Positions 47,442 through 61,131 of a DNA stretch of 64,000 bases are shown piece after piece (the first letter of the stretch is position 1; each line of letters starts with the position of its first letter). The stretch is taken from positions 124,001 through 188,000 of the forward strand of contig BCIG01000002.1 in NCBI GenBank assembly GCA_001599915.1, in the 5' to 3' direction. The translations under genes were made by a program, and so were the position numbers. Origin of the DNA: Symbiotaphrina buchneri (lineage: Eukaryota; Ascomycota; Symbiotaphrinales; Symbiotaphrinaceae). The notes under the pieces were generated by a model that was given only the letters and a program-made list of their open reading frames with translations, was not told where the DNA came from and searched no databases.

Positions 47442-47890
47442 GGGCCTTGCTGGGAGTGCGTCTGCTTTTGGCTGTTACGATACCCCATTTGGGCATTTCA
47501 ACGGAGTTCCGGACGCCGGCGCGATACCAAAAATAATCGCGACAGTTGCTTTACTAGAATCCAATATGGCATGCTGAGCTCTTCATACACATCGATGGAA
47601 TGTGTTACGTTCGAATGTCCGGCTACGAGCGGTCATGATTGATGATATTGACGCTAGAATGCTAAACACAGATTGACGCTGAGGTATCGGTGAAGCTCAA
47701 TAAAACAAGTGACTAGGGTGAAAGATAGAAAACTGCTCCCAAATCTTGAATGCTCCCAAACTCTTCTCTTATCACTTCTCAAGCGGGTCATGACATCGCA
47801 CAGAACTGGTGACGGTTGTGGAGCGCAACAGCCGCCACAGGGGGTAATAAAGAAACGTAGAGAAAACTAATTGGACTTATGACTTGATCT

Positions 47891-48771
<881 letters not shown>

Positions 48772-49775
48772 TGCGGCGTGAGTTTGGCAGCTGGCCGCTG
48801 CGGTCGATCGGGAAAGGGTGTCGCGTGGTACAGCGCTCCTCAGGGCGGATTGATCGGTGAAGTAAATGCGGACCTGCGCGGAGGAAGCTCAATGTTGGAG
48901 GAGGTCGAATGACGATTCTCCACGGGCCGGCGCAAGTGGACAAAGATTCGTGCTTGGGGATGGTTGCTTGCGGCGGAGAGTGATATTCACAGGTCTGGCG
49001 GTGACTGGCAGTGGATCCGAGTACGATACTAGGGGACGTGTTTGGAAGCGTCGCGGTCGCGTGGGGGAACCAGATGCCCTCTTTCGTTCGTCTCAATTAT
49101 TGATTTATGGGCTTTTCTACAAACACCTCTGTGGGAGATGATAACTCTCACCATCTAATACTCGATAATGGCAGGGGCACACAGATCACAGGCGGCTAGC
49201 TTCAGGGACGTGCAGCAATACCGGAAACTGTAACTTTTTGGCCCTTTGCGCCCTGCGAGAAGACCTAAGAGGCGTCCTCGATAGTTGCCCAATGGGGAAA
49301 ATCGAGGGCTCCCCTTACATGCGCCCCCTGCCAAGCGAGATTGTCACAGGATCAGACATTGCGCCCAGGAACTGCAGAGAACGGGGGTTTTGATGCACGT
49401 CAAAGCTTCGTCGCAATGACCTCCTGAGACGCGTCTTGAAGTGTGCAAGGGTCGAGATCGAGGGCATATGGATGCCATGCGCATCATGCATTTGAACCAT
49501 GAGCTAAGGTAACTTTGCATCTACGAAGTACCGGCTGCATAGCCGCGGCCCCTAAAACTTTTGGATCCCGTGGTACCGAGCCGTAGCCGTGCCGCACGAC
49601 AATACATGTGAAGACAACCCTCTCGCAAAACTCCCCTTTGGAAGATGCATATCCTACATAGACGCCTGTTCCCCTGCATAACCCCAGAACTCCGTCGGGG
49701 CCATGGTTTCCGATCGAGAATCAAACCCAGCTGTAACGCCTCGTCAATGATCTGGCAGACCACGAATCTGGTTCT
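48772..49775. other. Intergenic, no gene recognised
   Basis: 1.0 kb between the arfB start and the SGF29 stop; short frames only. Confidence 0.4.
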
Positions 49776-51176
49776 TCATCTACCGCCGCCAACATCAAGC
49801 ACGTAGCGCCGGTCAACTTCCAAGATCATCTCTTGGTTGGTTTCTTCCTCGCCCTCGAACTTGAGCCTACAGATATCCTTCTTCATGCCCACAACCTCAG
49901 CACGGTAGAAAGTTGTTGTCTCCGGATATCTAGCGAGCACTTGCTTGCCCTTCGGGTAATCCGGCAGCGCAGATCCTGGCGCCGGAATAGGTATCAATTG
50001 GGCCGCCGTTGTCCGATAGATTGCTCCAGGCTGACCGTTCTCGTCTGGCTCAGGATCCTGAACTTCATACCTATCGAATATGAGTTGAGGCGCCAAGTGA
50101 ACAATGAATCAATCTGATGCTCACCGCTTATGCTTGCCTTCTCCAGTAACGTTCAGAATAATGCACTGTATCCAATCCCCTTCTTGCCCTTTACCCTTGC
50201 TCTGTTTATAAGCGACTTCTGCTCCCTTGACCAAGAGCCCGGTCTTATCTGTTGCAGTTGTCTTGATCCCGTCAGTGCCGTCCTCGGTTTTGATCGCACC
50301 GTCTCTAGTCTCTCTTGCTGCCGGGACCGAGCCGCTCCTGGAAACAGATCCCTTGAGTCTAGAAGCTGAAGTCGAAACGCTTGGTGATGGTGCTGGGGAA
50401 TCCACACTGCCATCCGTGTCGAACTTCCGCTTCTGGTTCCTCGACTTGAGCTGGCTAGATGAACGAGAAGGGTCGCTTTCACTTGCAGTACGCAAGGCAC
50501 GAAGGATGCTGATATTCTGGATGACCCCATTCGGTTCTTCGTTCAGAACCTTAGATTCTTCCTCGTTGAGCTTGACTCCTTCCCTGTACAGGGCTTGCAG
50601 CTCGTCTATCTCACTTACAGAAGGAGCTGGAACAGTCAGCTTAGAGCAGATGCAAACTTCTATGATTTGAAATGCAAGGACAGGGACAATAACGCAATAT
50701 ACACGCCCGTAATGGATTGATGTATAGGCGTTGCGGCATGGATTAGTAGAACAGAAATAGCAACGACTTGTAAATGAGAAAGCCATAAATAATGCATAGA
50801 CGATTGCAGGATTCATATGGAGCGTGTATGTCTCTCAAGCTGGGTAAAATCGCATTTGCAAATGACTGACAGAAAGAAAAGAAAAGATGCCCAGAGAGAC
50901 CACGAGGTTCAAGGGAGAATAAGAACGCATCAAGGCTGACGATCAAGGACCACCCAAAAGTAGAAATACGCGCGTCTCTGGCTTTTACGTACCTTCTTCG
51001 GCGCCCATCTTGAGCTCCAGTTCTATGATCTGTCGTGAGACCTCTTCCGCACGGGCATTAATGCCTTTAAGCTTCTTCATGTCCGTGATGAACTGATCCC
51101 AAATGTTGCGTTCCTCCTTGGCATCGGCTGGGTCCTCTTTGACCGCGCCGCCTCTGGGGCGGTTCCGAGCTGCCAT
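49776..51176 (-). CDS. sgf29: SGF29, SAGA-associated tandem-Tudor protein
   Basis: Exons (minus) 51176-50993, 50626-50125, 50070-49776; 326 residues. SGF29 reads H3K4me2/3 for the SAGA acetyltransferase complex. Seen: N-terminal coiled coil (NIWDQFITDMKKLKGINARA, QIIELELKM), then APSVSEIDELQALYREGVKL; a Ser/Pro-rich linker; and a C-terminal SGF29 Tudor domain starting GAEVAYKQ and continuing WIQCIILNVTGEGKHKRYEVQDPEPDE, with YRTTAAQLIPIP, KGKQVLARYPETTTFYRAEV and LEVDRRYVLDV. Intron 1 is 366 nt, unusual here; a frame in phase with exon 2 stays open about 190 nt back into it, so an alternative N-terminus is possible but has no sequence support. Confidence 0.92.
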
Positions 51177-51502
51177 CTTGAGTAGACAAGATCGTCGAAT
51201 CTAGAGTACCATAACAGGAACGCGCGAATTGTAGAAGGAGTTCAAAGGAAGAGGCAAGGAAGATGAGGAACAGGTGATATCTCTCTGAATCTGTATCGGT
51301 GCAGGCCCGCGCCAATCAAGGCACGGAAACGGTAACATTAGTGATGGTGACGGCGCTAGACCCTTAGAGGTCCGTGCACGGACCATCTCGTTGGAGCTTG
51401 TCAAGCTGTCAAGGGCGGGGTGAAAGTGTGCAGGAAGACGGTGATGCGTAGAATAGACTTGTATGCCACTCCTTTGCACACTTCCCAACTCCAACATCCA
51501 AG
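51177..51502. promoter_or_regulatory. Divergent promoter, sgf29 and mannose-6-phosphate isomerase
   Basis: 326 bp shared upstream region. No TATA box or recognisable factor site was picked out. Confidence 0.4.
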
Positions 51503-53137
51503 ATGCAGATTCCACTTATACGCCTGCAATGCGGTGAGTGCTACCTTGACACAGGACATATTTCCATGGACTGACCAATTATCACTTAGGCGTGAACAGC
51601 TATGACTGGGGTAGGTCATCCATGCTTGACGTCTGCAGCAGGAATGACGTGAAGAGCAATCCGCTGATTGCGAGCAGGCAAGGTTGGAAAGGAGTCCGCG
51701 GCAGCGCAATATGCTGCAGCTACATCCGGAGACTTCTCTGTCCAAGAGGAGAAGCCGTATGCAGAGGTCTGTTTGCCTTCCGGGAACTTTCCTTCCATGT
51801 CCACAGAGGTTAACATCTGTCTACAGCTCTGGATGGGCACTCACCCTTCTTTACCATCGAAAGACCTAGAAACTAAACGGACACTGCTGGACCTTGTTCA
51901 GGATAATCAGGCTTTGATGTCTGCAGAGATCAGCAAACGCTTCGGACAGAAATTGCCCTTCCTCTTCAAGGTGCTGTCTATTCGCAAGGCATTGAGTATC
52001 CAGGCCCACCCCAACAAAAAATTGGCAGAACAATTGCACGCGAAAGACCCGAAGAACTATCCAGGTGCTTCATACATTGGCTACATTGGGTTATCTTTGT
52101 CGCTAACGGCAGTGGGCAGATGACAACCATAAGCCCGAGATGACAATTGCCATAACGCCTTTCGATGGACTTTGCGGATTTCGCCCGTTGAATGAGATTA
52201 CCCACTTCCTGTCCAACGTACCATCACTCCGAAAATTGGTCGGTGAGGATGTTGCTCAGGAGTTCATAAACGCGGTCGAGGGTCAAGAGACCTCAGAAAA
52301 GGAGGAGATTGTCGAGGCAAACAAGAAGGCACTGCGGAAGGTATTCACAGCTCTCATGAATGCTGATAAAGATGCTATCTCGTCTGCAGCCAAGGAATTG
52401 GTGGAGTCAGCAAAGAAGGAGGGTGACAGTTTCGCTGGATCTGGGGGGCCGAGCAATAGCGGCAAGGAGCTGGCGGACCTAGTGGTCCGTCTGGACGGTC
52501 AATTTCCAGGCGACCGTGGCCTTTTCATGATCTTCTTTCTGAACTATATAAAGATGGAGCCTGGTGAGGCCATGTTCCTTCGAGCAGATGACATCCATGC
52601 CTATCTCAGTGGCGGTTGGCCTACTTCTTCCCAAGTTCATGCTCGATTCGCTGACTTCCACAAGACATCATCGAATGCATGGCAAACTCAGATAACGTCG
52701 TGCGAGCCGGTTTCACGCCCAAATTCCAAGACATACCCACGCTCACATCCATGCTCACCTATTCATACGCGCCCATCTCGGAGCAGCTCATGCACCCGGT
52801 CGACTACCCCTACGTGACCCTCTCGGCCGCGGCGTACAGCTCCGGCTCATCCAGCATCCTCTACGACCCGCCCATCGAGGAGTTCAGTGTCGTCAAGACG
52901 GAGCTCAAGGCCAAAGGCGCTAAGGCGACCTTTGAGCCCATTGCAGGTCCGTCTATCATCATCTGCACCAGGGGCGAGGGCAAGATCAGCGTCGGCCCCA
53001 AGATCGAGGAGGTCAAGGCCGGATATGTCTTCTTTGTGGGCGCCACGGCGGAATGTGTATTGGAGAGTGCCGGCGAGGAGTTTGAGACGTTCAAGGCGTT
53101 CTGTGAGCTCAATGGGAAGGAGGGCGGAAAGCTTTAA
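51503..53137 (+). CDS. Mannose-6-phosphate isomerase, type I
   Basis: Six exons: 51503-51533, 51590-51610, 51678-51766, 51827-52064, 52120-52614, 52665-53137; 448 residues. Interconverts fructose-6-P and mannose-6-P, feeding GDP-mannose for glycosylation and the wall. Seen: [33 protein letters not shown]; the zinc/active-site signature [40 protein letters not shown]; and [33 protein letters not shown], split by the last intron. Exon 2 is only 21 nt and is required to give GVNSYDW. The length matches fungal type I enzymes. The protein is zinc-dependent and cytosolic by family. Confidence 0.95.
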
Positions 53138-53423
53138 GGACGTCCGAGTGGCGAGTCCTGTTTCCGTTGCATATGCATATACATCCAGGAGGCGAGTAAT
53201 GAATGAGAGTAGATATTATGATTCAATGACCGTCGGGCCCAGTAACATAAGGCTCTGCCGGATGGTGATCAAAAGACTCCAGTTGTTAACACTGGTGATG
53301 CTTGATCCTGATAGATGCATTCGCCGGCCGCTATGTCTATTAAGGCTCGACTAGCAATTATCTATATACAGGCACTGGGCCATCGGTCAACTGCCGGCGT
53401 CAATTGATGATGTCGAGCATCCT

Positions 53424-55126
53424 TTACAGCTCATCTCTCTTCCGCTTCATCCCAGTACTGCTCTGCCTGAGTCTAAACATGCCGACCCCATGCCGCGGCA
53501 CCATCGCCGAGACACTTCCCAACGGGCCCACGGTCGTCGTGTACTTACCCAGCAGCAGAGTATTGTTCTGGGCCAAGCCCTGTGCATAAGGGAGCTGGGT
53601 GGCATTGTACATGGGGATAGTCGTGCCATTGGTGACATTCAGGCCGTGCACGGAGGTGATGTTGCCCGCGATGATCGCCGCGGCGGTGGCGTTGGTCATC
53701 CGGTTGCCCCACACGTCGTACACATCCCACGAAGATTGCGCTTGCTGGCTGCGAGGCCCGCCGTCGTCGTAGAAGATTTCCGCAAGCGTGGTGGACATAT
53801 TCATCGCCACGTTGGCGGCGTTGAGCAGGATGACGACTTGGTCACCGCCGTACAGGGGTCCAGTCCACATCTGGATCTCGCCGAAGCCATTGACGTCTTG
53901 CTGGTTGACGTAGGTACGCCAGCGGCGGATCGCCGTGGAGCCAAGAGGGTCCTGTGAGATGGCCAGGACGGCTGGGTTCGAGAGAATGGAAAGAGCATTA
54001 GGAGTCATGGCACGAATATCGTTGCCCATTATCAATGGAGACTTCAGAGCCGCCCACATGGACATGTGCGTGACATATTCGTCATCATACATGCCACCAT
54101 TGCCGACCTCAAGCATGTCCATGTCATTCCAGCCGCCAATGCCACCTTCGGAAGTGAGCCAGGCTTGTTTGTTCAGGATGTTGAGCATTGAGCAGTGGAA
54201 TCCTGGAAGAGCGCAGTTATAGCCTTCGTCGCCAACGTCTCCACTGCAGGGACAGCGTGTATCGGCGCGGTCAAAATCATCCATGATGTCTCCGCTCATC
54301 CTCCAGCTGTTTGCCAACGTTGGTCCCCACTGCGGGCAATCAGCGTTGGGTGTCCTGCAGGCATCATTGTACTGACCTTCCATGGGTAATCCTCGCCCCA
54401 GTTACACAAAGAATAGAGAATCGGTCTCCCCGTGGCGTTTAGAGCATCTCCCATTGCTTTGTATCTCGTGTAGGTACTTTGAGGGGTGCCAGATTGACCC
54501 TCATTATAGCAGTTGTCGTATTTCAGATAATCCACCTGTCAAGGTTAGATGTATGGGATCAATAGGTCAACAAGCAGCCGCTTACGCCCCAACTGGCAAA
54601 CGTTTGTGCATCGATCGTCTCATGGCCCAGAGAACCAGCTGCCGGCCATAAGCACATTCCCAAGAGAAAGCAGCAGGGCATACACACCATAGCCACCGCA
54701 GGTATACAAGCCAGCATCAGAATACATGCCAAAGCCCATGCCAAGCGCGTGGATTTGATCTGCAACATAGGCCATGCCATGCGGGAACTTTGTGGTATTT
54801 GCTTGCAGAGCCCCGCTTGAATTGCGGCCCGCAGACCAGCAGTCGTCCAGGACAACATAATGATACCCAACATCTCTCAGACCGAGGTTGACGATCCTGT
54901 TTGCGGTGTCGAGGAGCAGTTCCTCACTGACAGAGCATCCGAAGGCATTCCAATTGTCCTATATACAATTGAGCTCAGCGTTTGTGAGGATGCAGCATCC
55001 GGGATCGCCTACCCAGCCAAGCTGTGGTTGTAAGGCCAACCCGTTCTGAACAGCAGCTGCGCCGTTCAGGAGCAGGGTCAACGCTGTAAGGGTGGTGGTC
55101 CGCATAGAGATTCGCATTGTAAACAT
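53424..55126 (-). CDS. GH27 alpha-galactosidase (AglB-like), secreted, ending KRDEL
   Basis: Five exons (minus): 55126-55013, 54958-54688, 54638-54586, 54535-54377, 54329-53424; 500 residues. Hydrolyses terminal alpha-galactosides. Seen: a signal peptide ([22 protein letters not shown]; ATGs at 55126, 55117 and 55105 are all in frame); [36 protein letters not shown]; the nucleophile Asp in [11 protein letters not shown]; the acid/base Asp region [27 protein letters not shown]; and a C-terminal beta domain with several N-x-S/T sites. The frame ends GMKRKRDEL, an ER-retrieval-like tetrapeptide on a protein that would otherwise be secreted. All intron phases close (47-54 nt). Whether the product is AglB or another GH27 clade cannot be settled here. 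Confidence 0.92.
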
Positions 55127-56362
55127 CGGTCCTCAGCTGCAGGAGGTGCACCAATTGACGACAGGAAGTAGTAGAGAGGGCACAACGTTCGATCAAGAAC
55201 GAGGGAAACATTTGCTATATATGCTTGTCCTCTCTGAGCGGGGTACCTGAGCCCACGCAGTTCCAAAAGCGGAGCTGCATGTCTGGCCAACGGTGGAGAG
55301 TTAGGGCTGCCTTGTTCGGCAGGTACAGCTGCGACTGAGGGCCTGATCGGACCGAATAATGGGCAGTGTCAGCCGCATTGAGCTATGATGCGCACCTTGG
55401 TGACCTGGCTAAGGTCCACCCAGCTAGGAATAACCACTTCCGAGATTGATCGTCGGCCGGGAGCTGCCTGAGCTCAGCATCGAAAACGTCAAAACAGAGG
55501 AGCTTAGACCGCGGAGGTGTGGGCGATTTGCGGGGTTCCCACGCTAGCTGTGAATCAACCGACAAATGAGCCGACCAATGGAAACTGAACAGAAAAATTG
55601 ATCATGATCTCCGGCCGGCGAGTGAATATCTGACAGAGATGATCAGCAGCATACTCCAGAGTCTATCTCAGCGTTCAAAAGGGATCTATAATGTTCAAGT
55701 AAGTCGAATTGCCATAAAGACCGTGACAGCAGGCTTCAGCCGATTAAGCCCTGCCTGAGATTCTAGGCCCTCGGGACACTGACAGCTGGTCCCATCAGAG
55801 CCTCCACTTTTTTATCGTTGCTTAGATCAGATTGCCGTCTGTGTTCCCCAGATCGTCCCCGATACTCATCTTACATGTATATATCTAGGATTATCCACTT
55901 GCTGCAGCCCACTATAATATTCACGAGGTACATGGACAACTGCGGGGATCGGTGGGAAATTGCTTTCCTATGACATGCCACAGATGGACATGGCAGGTCG
56001 CACAACTTATGTACATGTGTGAGAAGTCGAGGGCCTCCCCGCGGGTATCCCCCTTCCAAACGCCTCCTGCCCAGATGCAAACCGCAATGATAAAGAAAAG
56101 TAGCAGAATTGAATAGTCAATGTGGAAGGCACTCGTACTATACATTATACCAAAAGGCGGCAAATGCTGAATCCGTATAGCCAAAGACGGGGTATATAGT
56201 CGTGCGTGCTAAATGCTGCAGGCTAAAACAAAGACGCGGCCTCAACGCTGTCTGAATGAGAATGGTAATTCGGAAAGATGCATGTGCCGCACGGCAGCCA
56301 TATCGATGCCGGCAAGCAGAGGGAAAAATGCTAGTGAAGAATGCTTGGAGTCGCGCAGCGTT
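55127..56362. other. Intergenic, no gene recognised
   Basis: 1.2 kb between the alpha-galactosidase start and the LIM-protein stop. Short frames only; the part next to 55127 is the alpha-galactosidase promoter. Confidence 0.4.
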
Positions 56363-58712
56363 TTAGTTCATCATCATCAATCGCGTGGTCCGTCTCTCCG
56401 GATGCTTGCGACCTGGCCCGAGGAACTGTGTCTGTTGTGCCTGCCGAAAGGCGTGCCGCTCACAATATGCTCGCCCGTTGAGCTCATAGTAGTCATCCCT
56501 CAACGGTTTGCGGCAGTCCTAACATCCAAGGTCAGCTTATTCTGTCAGTCATCCGCAATGATAGGGGCACCGTACCAGACAAACGAAGCAGTGCGGATGG
56601 AATTTCTGCTTCTTCTCCGTTTCCAGATACTGCCCTTCAATACCTCGGTCACAGGTCTGACAAAGCGACTTGTTCAGAATATGGTAGTGCCTCTGACAAT
56701 AAGGATGATCATCGAGCACATAGAAATCGACTGTCGGGAAGGGTTCCTTGCAGCTGAAGCATACAAAACCTGACGTGCACTGTTAGCAAGTCGGGACACC
56801 AAGTCGACGATTCAGGAGAAAGCATACATTGCTTGTGATATCTCCCTGTTAGCCTGCCGTCCGCGGAACTAACAGACTTGCCCATTATTATCTGACCGCA
56901 CCCTCTGCATTTCCCCTTGTTCGCTGGAGTTGGACGAGGCTGAGCCATCACAGGATCTGCAGGATGCGAAGTTGACTTCTTCGTGGGCACATAGACTCCA
57001 TTCTGCATTGCAGGGTCCATCGGAGATTCTGGAGGGTTTGAAGCAGGGTCTTTCCGAGGAGTCAATGCAGGTGGACGCAATTCCTTCGGATTACCGAAGG
57101 AAGGCAAACCACCTGTGGCAGAAAGAGGCGACATTGAAGAGTCGGCTTCGTTGCTTGAGCTAACAATATTCCGTATAGCGAGATCGAGATTGTTTGGGCG
57201 AGGCAATCTCGGACTGTAGCTGTCAGATGTCTCCGATAAGGGTGGGCTTGATCTGGAACTGCTTGATATGCGTTCGGAACCCGATCCTGATCCATTGGAT
57301 GACTGCGATTCAGTAGGGGTGTGATAGGAGGTACCGGCAATGTACGGCTTGGCCTTGTTCAGATGAGGTAGAGGTGGTGCATCTTCAATGCGTGGTCTTG
57401 TAGTATCAGCAGCACGACTACTGCGACGTGGAGGAAAGGCTGCGGATGGTGCCGACACCGGACTGACTGGTGAAGGTATTGGGAAGCTTGTGCCCACGTT
57501 CGAAACAGTGGTGTCTACCGCTGGGTTCTTGCTTGAGACCAATGTGGCCCGTCTGGCCCGCGAACTTTGGGGCTGCTCAGGCGGATCTACTGGACCCTTT
57601 GTAACGTCCGCATGAATGTTCATTGGATGATCCACGGAAGGCACAATCCAGTTCTCCCGATCTGCGCTAATCGGCCAGCTGGGCGGTGCCTCCGGCAGAA
57701 TGGTCGATGTCATATTTTCGTCCGGCCTGCTAGGTCGAGGAGCAGGACCTGCTGGCAATGGTCTTCCATCGCGGTCCAGACGTGGGCCCTCGCCTTGAGC
57801 CACGTTGTCCAGGGTCGGACTTGATGGCGAATCCGAGGGGGAAGCGGACGACTGTGGTATGTAGTCCCTACTTGGCGCATCTATTATTTCAGGCCCCGAT
57901 CTGGGATTACTGTCTTGTACTCCATATGAATTATTCGCCAGCCTTTGGCCTCCCTTGGACCTGACACCGAACGGCCCTGGAGCAATAGTGTTCATCCTCT
58001 TCAGAACATTCCCGCTCGGATTCGGCTGTGGGCTCAACGGAGCATAAAGCGGGCTTGGTTCCGGCAACGTCGGAAAGCCCATGGCTGATTGCATACTTGC
58101 CTGTTTCGGAGTTGAGCTTGCCGGGGTTGCACTCCGTGACCTGTAGGTCGGAAAGGGTGGAAAGGCGCAGTCTTGTGATATGAGCTCGGGCGAAGGAGGA
58201 CTGGGGGGTCGAGGAAATGGGGACGTAGCACTCCTTAAGGGTGGGTGGAATCGAGATCTGTCGCCCTCGCGAGGGATTCCAGGAGATGGGCTTCTTGAAT
58301 TACTCGGGATGCTGATTGGCGTGAGTTGATCAGAATGTAGGAAAGGCCGGTCTACTGCCATCAGTCCAAGTGTCATCGCCTCTGCTGGGTCATACGTACT
58401 TGCTGCAGATGTATCTATCCGCGGTGGTGGTCCCCTAAAAGGTTTCAAGAACCCTGTGCTACTTGATGTGCTCCGCTTGGAAGTTGAAGTGCTTGTACTT
58501 GTCCGAGATGATGGTCCCCGAGGTGGCGCGGCTATAGATGTCAATTTATTGGCTTCAAGAAAACAGGAGCGTGACCCACCTTGTGGTACACCCGAACAGA
58601 TATGTTCCGCCATTTGGGAGATTTGTATTTCTTCATTGCAATCCGAGCACTTGATGGAGGGAAGGAAGCTTGAAGGCCTCAGGGCCCCCGCCATATTGGC
58701 CATACCGGCCAT
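56363..58712 (-). CDS. Two-LIM-domain protein with long disordered N-terminus (paxillin-like)
   Basis: Exons (minus) 58712-58580, 58531-56828, 56769-56576, 56518-56363; 728 residues. Fungal LIM proteins of this layout are scaffold or cytoskeletal adaptors (Pxl1-like is the nearest idea, not proven). Seen: a small Cys/His element near the N-terminus (CSDCNEEIQ...H..C); about 520 residues rich in Ser, Pro and Arg; LIM1 CRGCGQIIMGKSVSS through RYHKQCFVCFSCKEPF to YCQRHYH; LIM2 LCQTCDRGIEGQYLE through FHPHCFVCLDCRKPL to YCERHAF; and the C-terminal tail RKHPERRTTRLMMMN. LIM1 is split by the intron at 56770-56827. The 48-nt first intron is a multiple of three, so a form 16 residues longer is also open; its GTGGGT donor and CTATAG acceptor favour splicing. 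Confidence 0.88.
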
Positions 58713-61131
58713 GTCGACGACGCACTACCCGTGCACAACACACACGGAAACTCCGTTACCTCGTCTGCTGTGCTTGTAACAGAGCATCCAACGATAAGAT
58801 GTCTTCGCTCGGCCTATCAACATCCACCGTGAACCTCATTGAAGCCAGAGCCCTGCACAATCAGAAGTAGGTCGTGGCTGATACGAGCGTCGAATATTCG
58901 AATATTGTTGTTGCTGAGGCCCGGGGCACCGGTAAGTCGCTCTGCTGAAAGCTGTGCCGATTGTTTGTTTGATTGTAGAGTCCAATATGACAAGATGATT
59001 CTGTCCAACCCAGCCTAGATGTGTCGCGCAGCCTTCGGCAAGTTTCCCTGGACCAAGTGGCGCTTGTGGATGCCGTGGAATGTGACAGCAGGAATGCGGT
59101 AAATGACAGCTGGACCAAGTCCCCAATTTCAAGAATACCGTAGCAAATGTCCGGAGAATTAAAATGTTATCGATGATAGGACACCTGTAGAAATGGGCAG
59201 AACTGGAGATGTTGGTTCTGGCAGCGAAGAGTCAATGTCTGTGAAGCAAATTACGGTTGTTGGTGCCCCTGTCAAGCCTGGAAGAGGCGGTCTCGCGAAG
59301 CCAGCCTGCTTGCGCGTTTCAGGGACGTTTTGGTCTGCAAGGTGCCAGCTGTCCAATCAGGTGTCTCGCCAGACGAACTCTTCAGGTACACGACTCGAGG
59401 AAGGGGCAGACTGATGAAGGTGATTTGAGAAAGCACAGGAAGAGTCAGGAACCCAAAGGTGGTATGAGTGGGGAGTTCTGAGACAATTACTCGCTCGCGG
59501 ACTTGTACGGAGTGTGAGAATGATCCCCGATATGCGCCCGGGCGATCCACGATCTCAAGTAAACCACGGTCAGGCTATCGCAATCACAATAATAACACAA
59601 ACACAAATCGGGCCTCCAGCTCAGGGACCATCTGGAATGGACCACAGAGTCACAGACACCTCAATTGTTATTGCAGACAGATTATGATTTCAGCCTAACG
59701 GGAGTTATGCCCACCGACCTGGCTGCGTGCTCGAGGGAGGAAAGGCTTATTTCGCTTGGCACGCGAAGATACGAAAATGTAATTTCACATACCCCTGGTC
59801 TGCATTGCGTGTAGCAGCCAATGGAAAAACAGCCCGATCTTCGCTGGCGGCCCGGCCGTTTACCCCTGTTTCTTACCTACGGGTACCTTAGGGTTTGAAT
59901 TTAGGATAGGTACGGGATATCTCTCGTGCAGGTCCGCAGCAAGTCAGTTCGGGAATTGCGTCTCCCTCCAGCCGCATCTTAAAATCATAATGCCCGGCTT
60001 GAAGTTCTTCCAATCCTTTTTACCTGGGAGTTCATATACCTTATGTAGAAAGCACCAAGCAGGGCAGTACGCTATCAAAGGAGATGGTCCTCTTGAATCC
60101 TGCTGTTGTTTAATTCTCATGATGACTTACGGCTTTTGCCAATTGTTTGCTGGAACATCGCGGCATTTCGGTGGCCAGCGTGCACTTAAAAGGCAGTGGG
60201 TCCTCATTATTATTTGCTCCCTCGTTGAAACTGTCCCCGTGCCCCGAGCAGTCCCGGGCGCCCCTAAGCTCGAGATAACGTCTAGATAATCCAAGTCAAA
60301 GAGACCCCAGCACGGCGAGCGGTGTAAGGAGTAGGTAAGTAACAATGATCATCGTCCACAGTCTTTGCCCGAAGTATCTTTGCCCACGGTATCTTGGCTT
60401 TGCGCGCTATAAAAGGCCCCTTAGACGCGCGTACAGAACCACCTAACTATGGAGAGAAGTCTGGTTCAGAACCGCTTCATGTAAGGTCAGATAAGGTAAG
60501 GTAACCAAGCTGCTCCCGTTAGGTGTCTTTGTCTCCCCCGAGACTTCAGAGTAACTGTGAGTTGGACATAAATAACAATCAGGCAATGTTCATACGAGTA
60601 CGTAAGGGCAACAGCACGAGCAGCAGCAGTTTACTCCGTACGGGGAGCGGTGTGGGAGGTGGGGCAGTTTTGCACATTTAGACTTTCCTGTGCTTGCCGA
60701 ACGGCTCCTAGGTGTACGGTAAGGTAGTCCTACCCATAAAGACACGTCCGTCCACTGCCCCTCCATCCCTTCTTCATCCCATCAGAATAGACATACAATT
60801 GAACTCATCGAGTGCACGCTCAAACACCAAGACTCTTTCACTTTCACCTAAACCTCTCCTCTATCAATCTACAGATTGCACCTTGCGTGCAATCACTCCA
60901 CCGCCAAAACGTTCTCCAATCTTCTCAACTCGTAAGTACTCCAGATCGTGACCAACCGCTGTGTCTGCTCGTTGCCGCACTGTTGGTCTCGCTCCAATGG
61001 TCAATGGCTAAATGTTGTCCAGGGTCCATCACCCGTTCGCAGGAGCCCGTCGCTCAGCCGCCGCCGGAGGAGCTTCGGACTCCCCCTACACCAGATAAAC
61101 GAGCTTTCCAGTAGCTATCACCGAAAACAAT
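58713..61131. other. 2.4-kb intergenic region; right part is the INO1 promoter
   Basis: No gene recognised on either strand. A good donor GTAAGT at 60931 and an acceptor TTCCAG at about 61106-61111 suggest a 5'-UTR intron in front of the INO1 ATG. I saw no clear inositol-response element. Confidence 0.4.
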
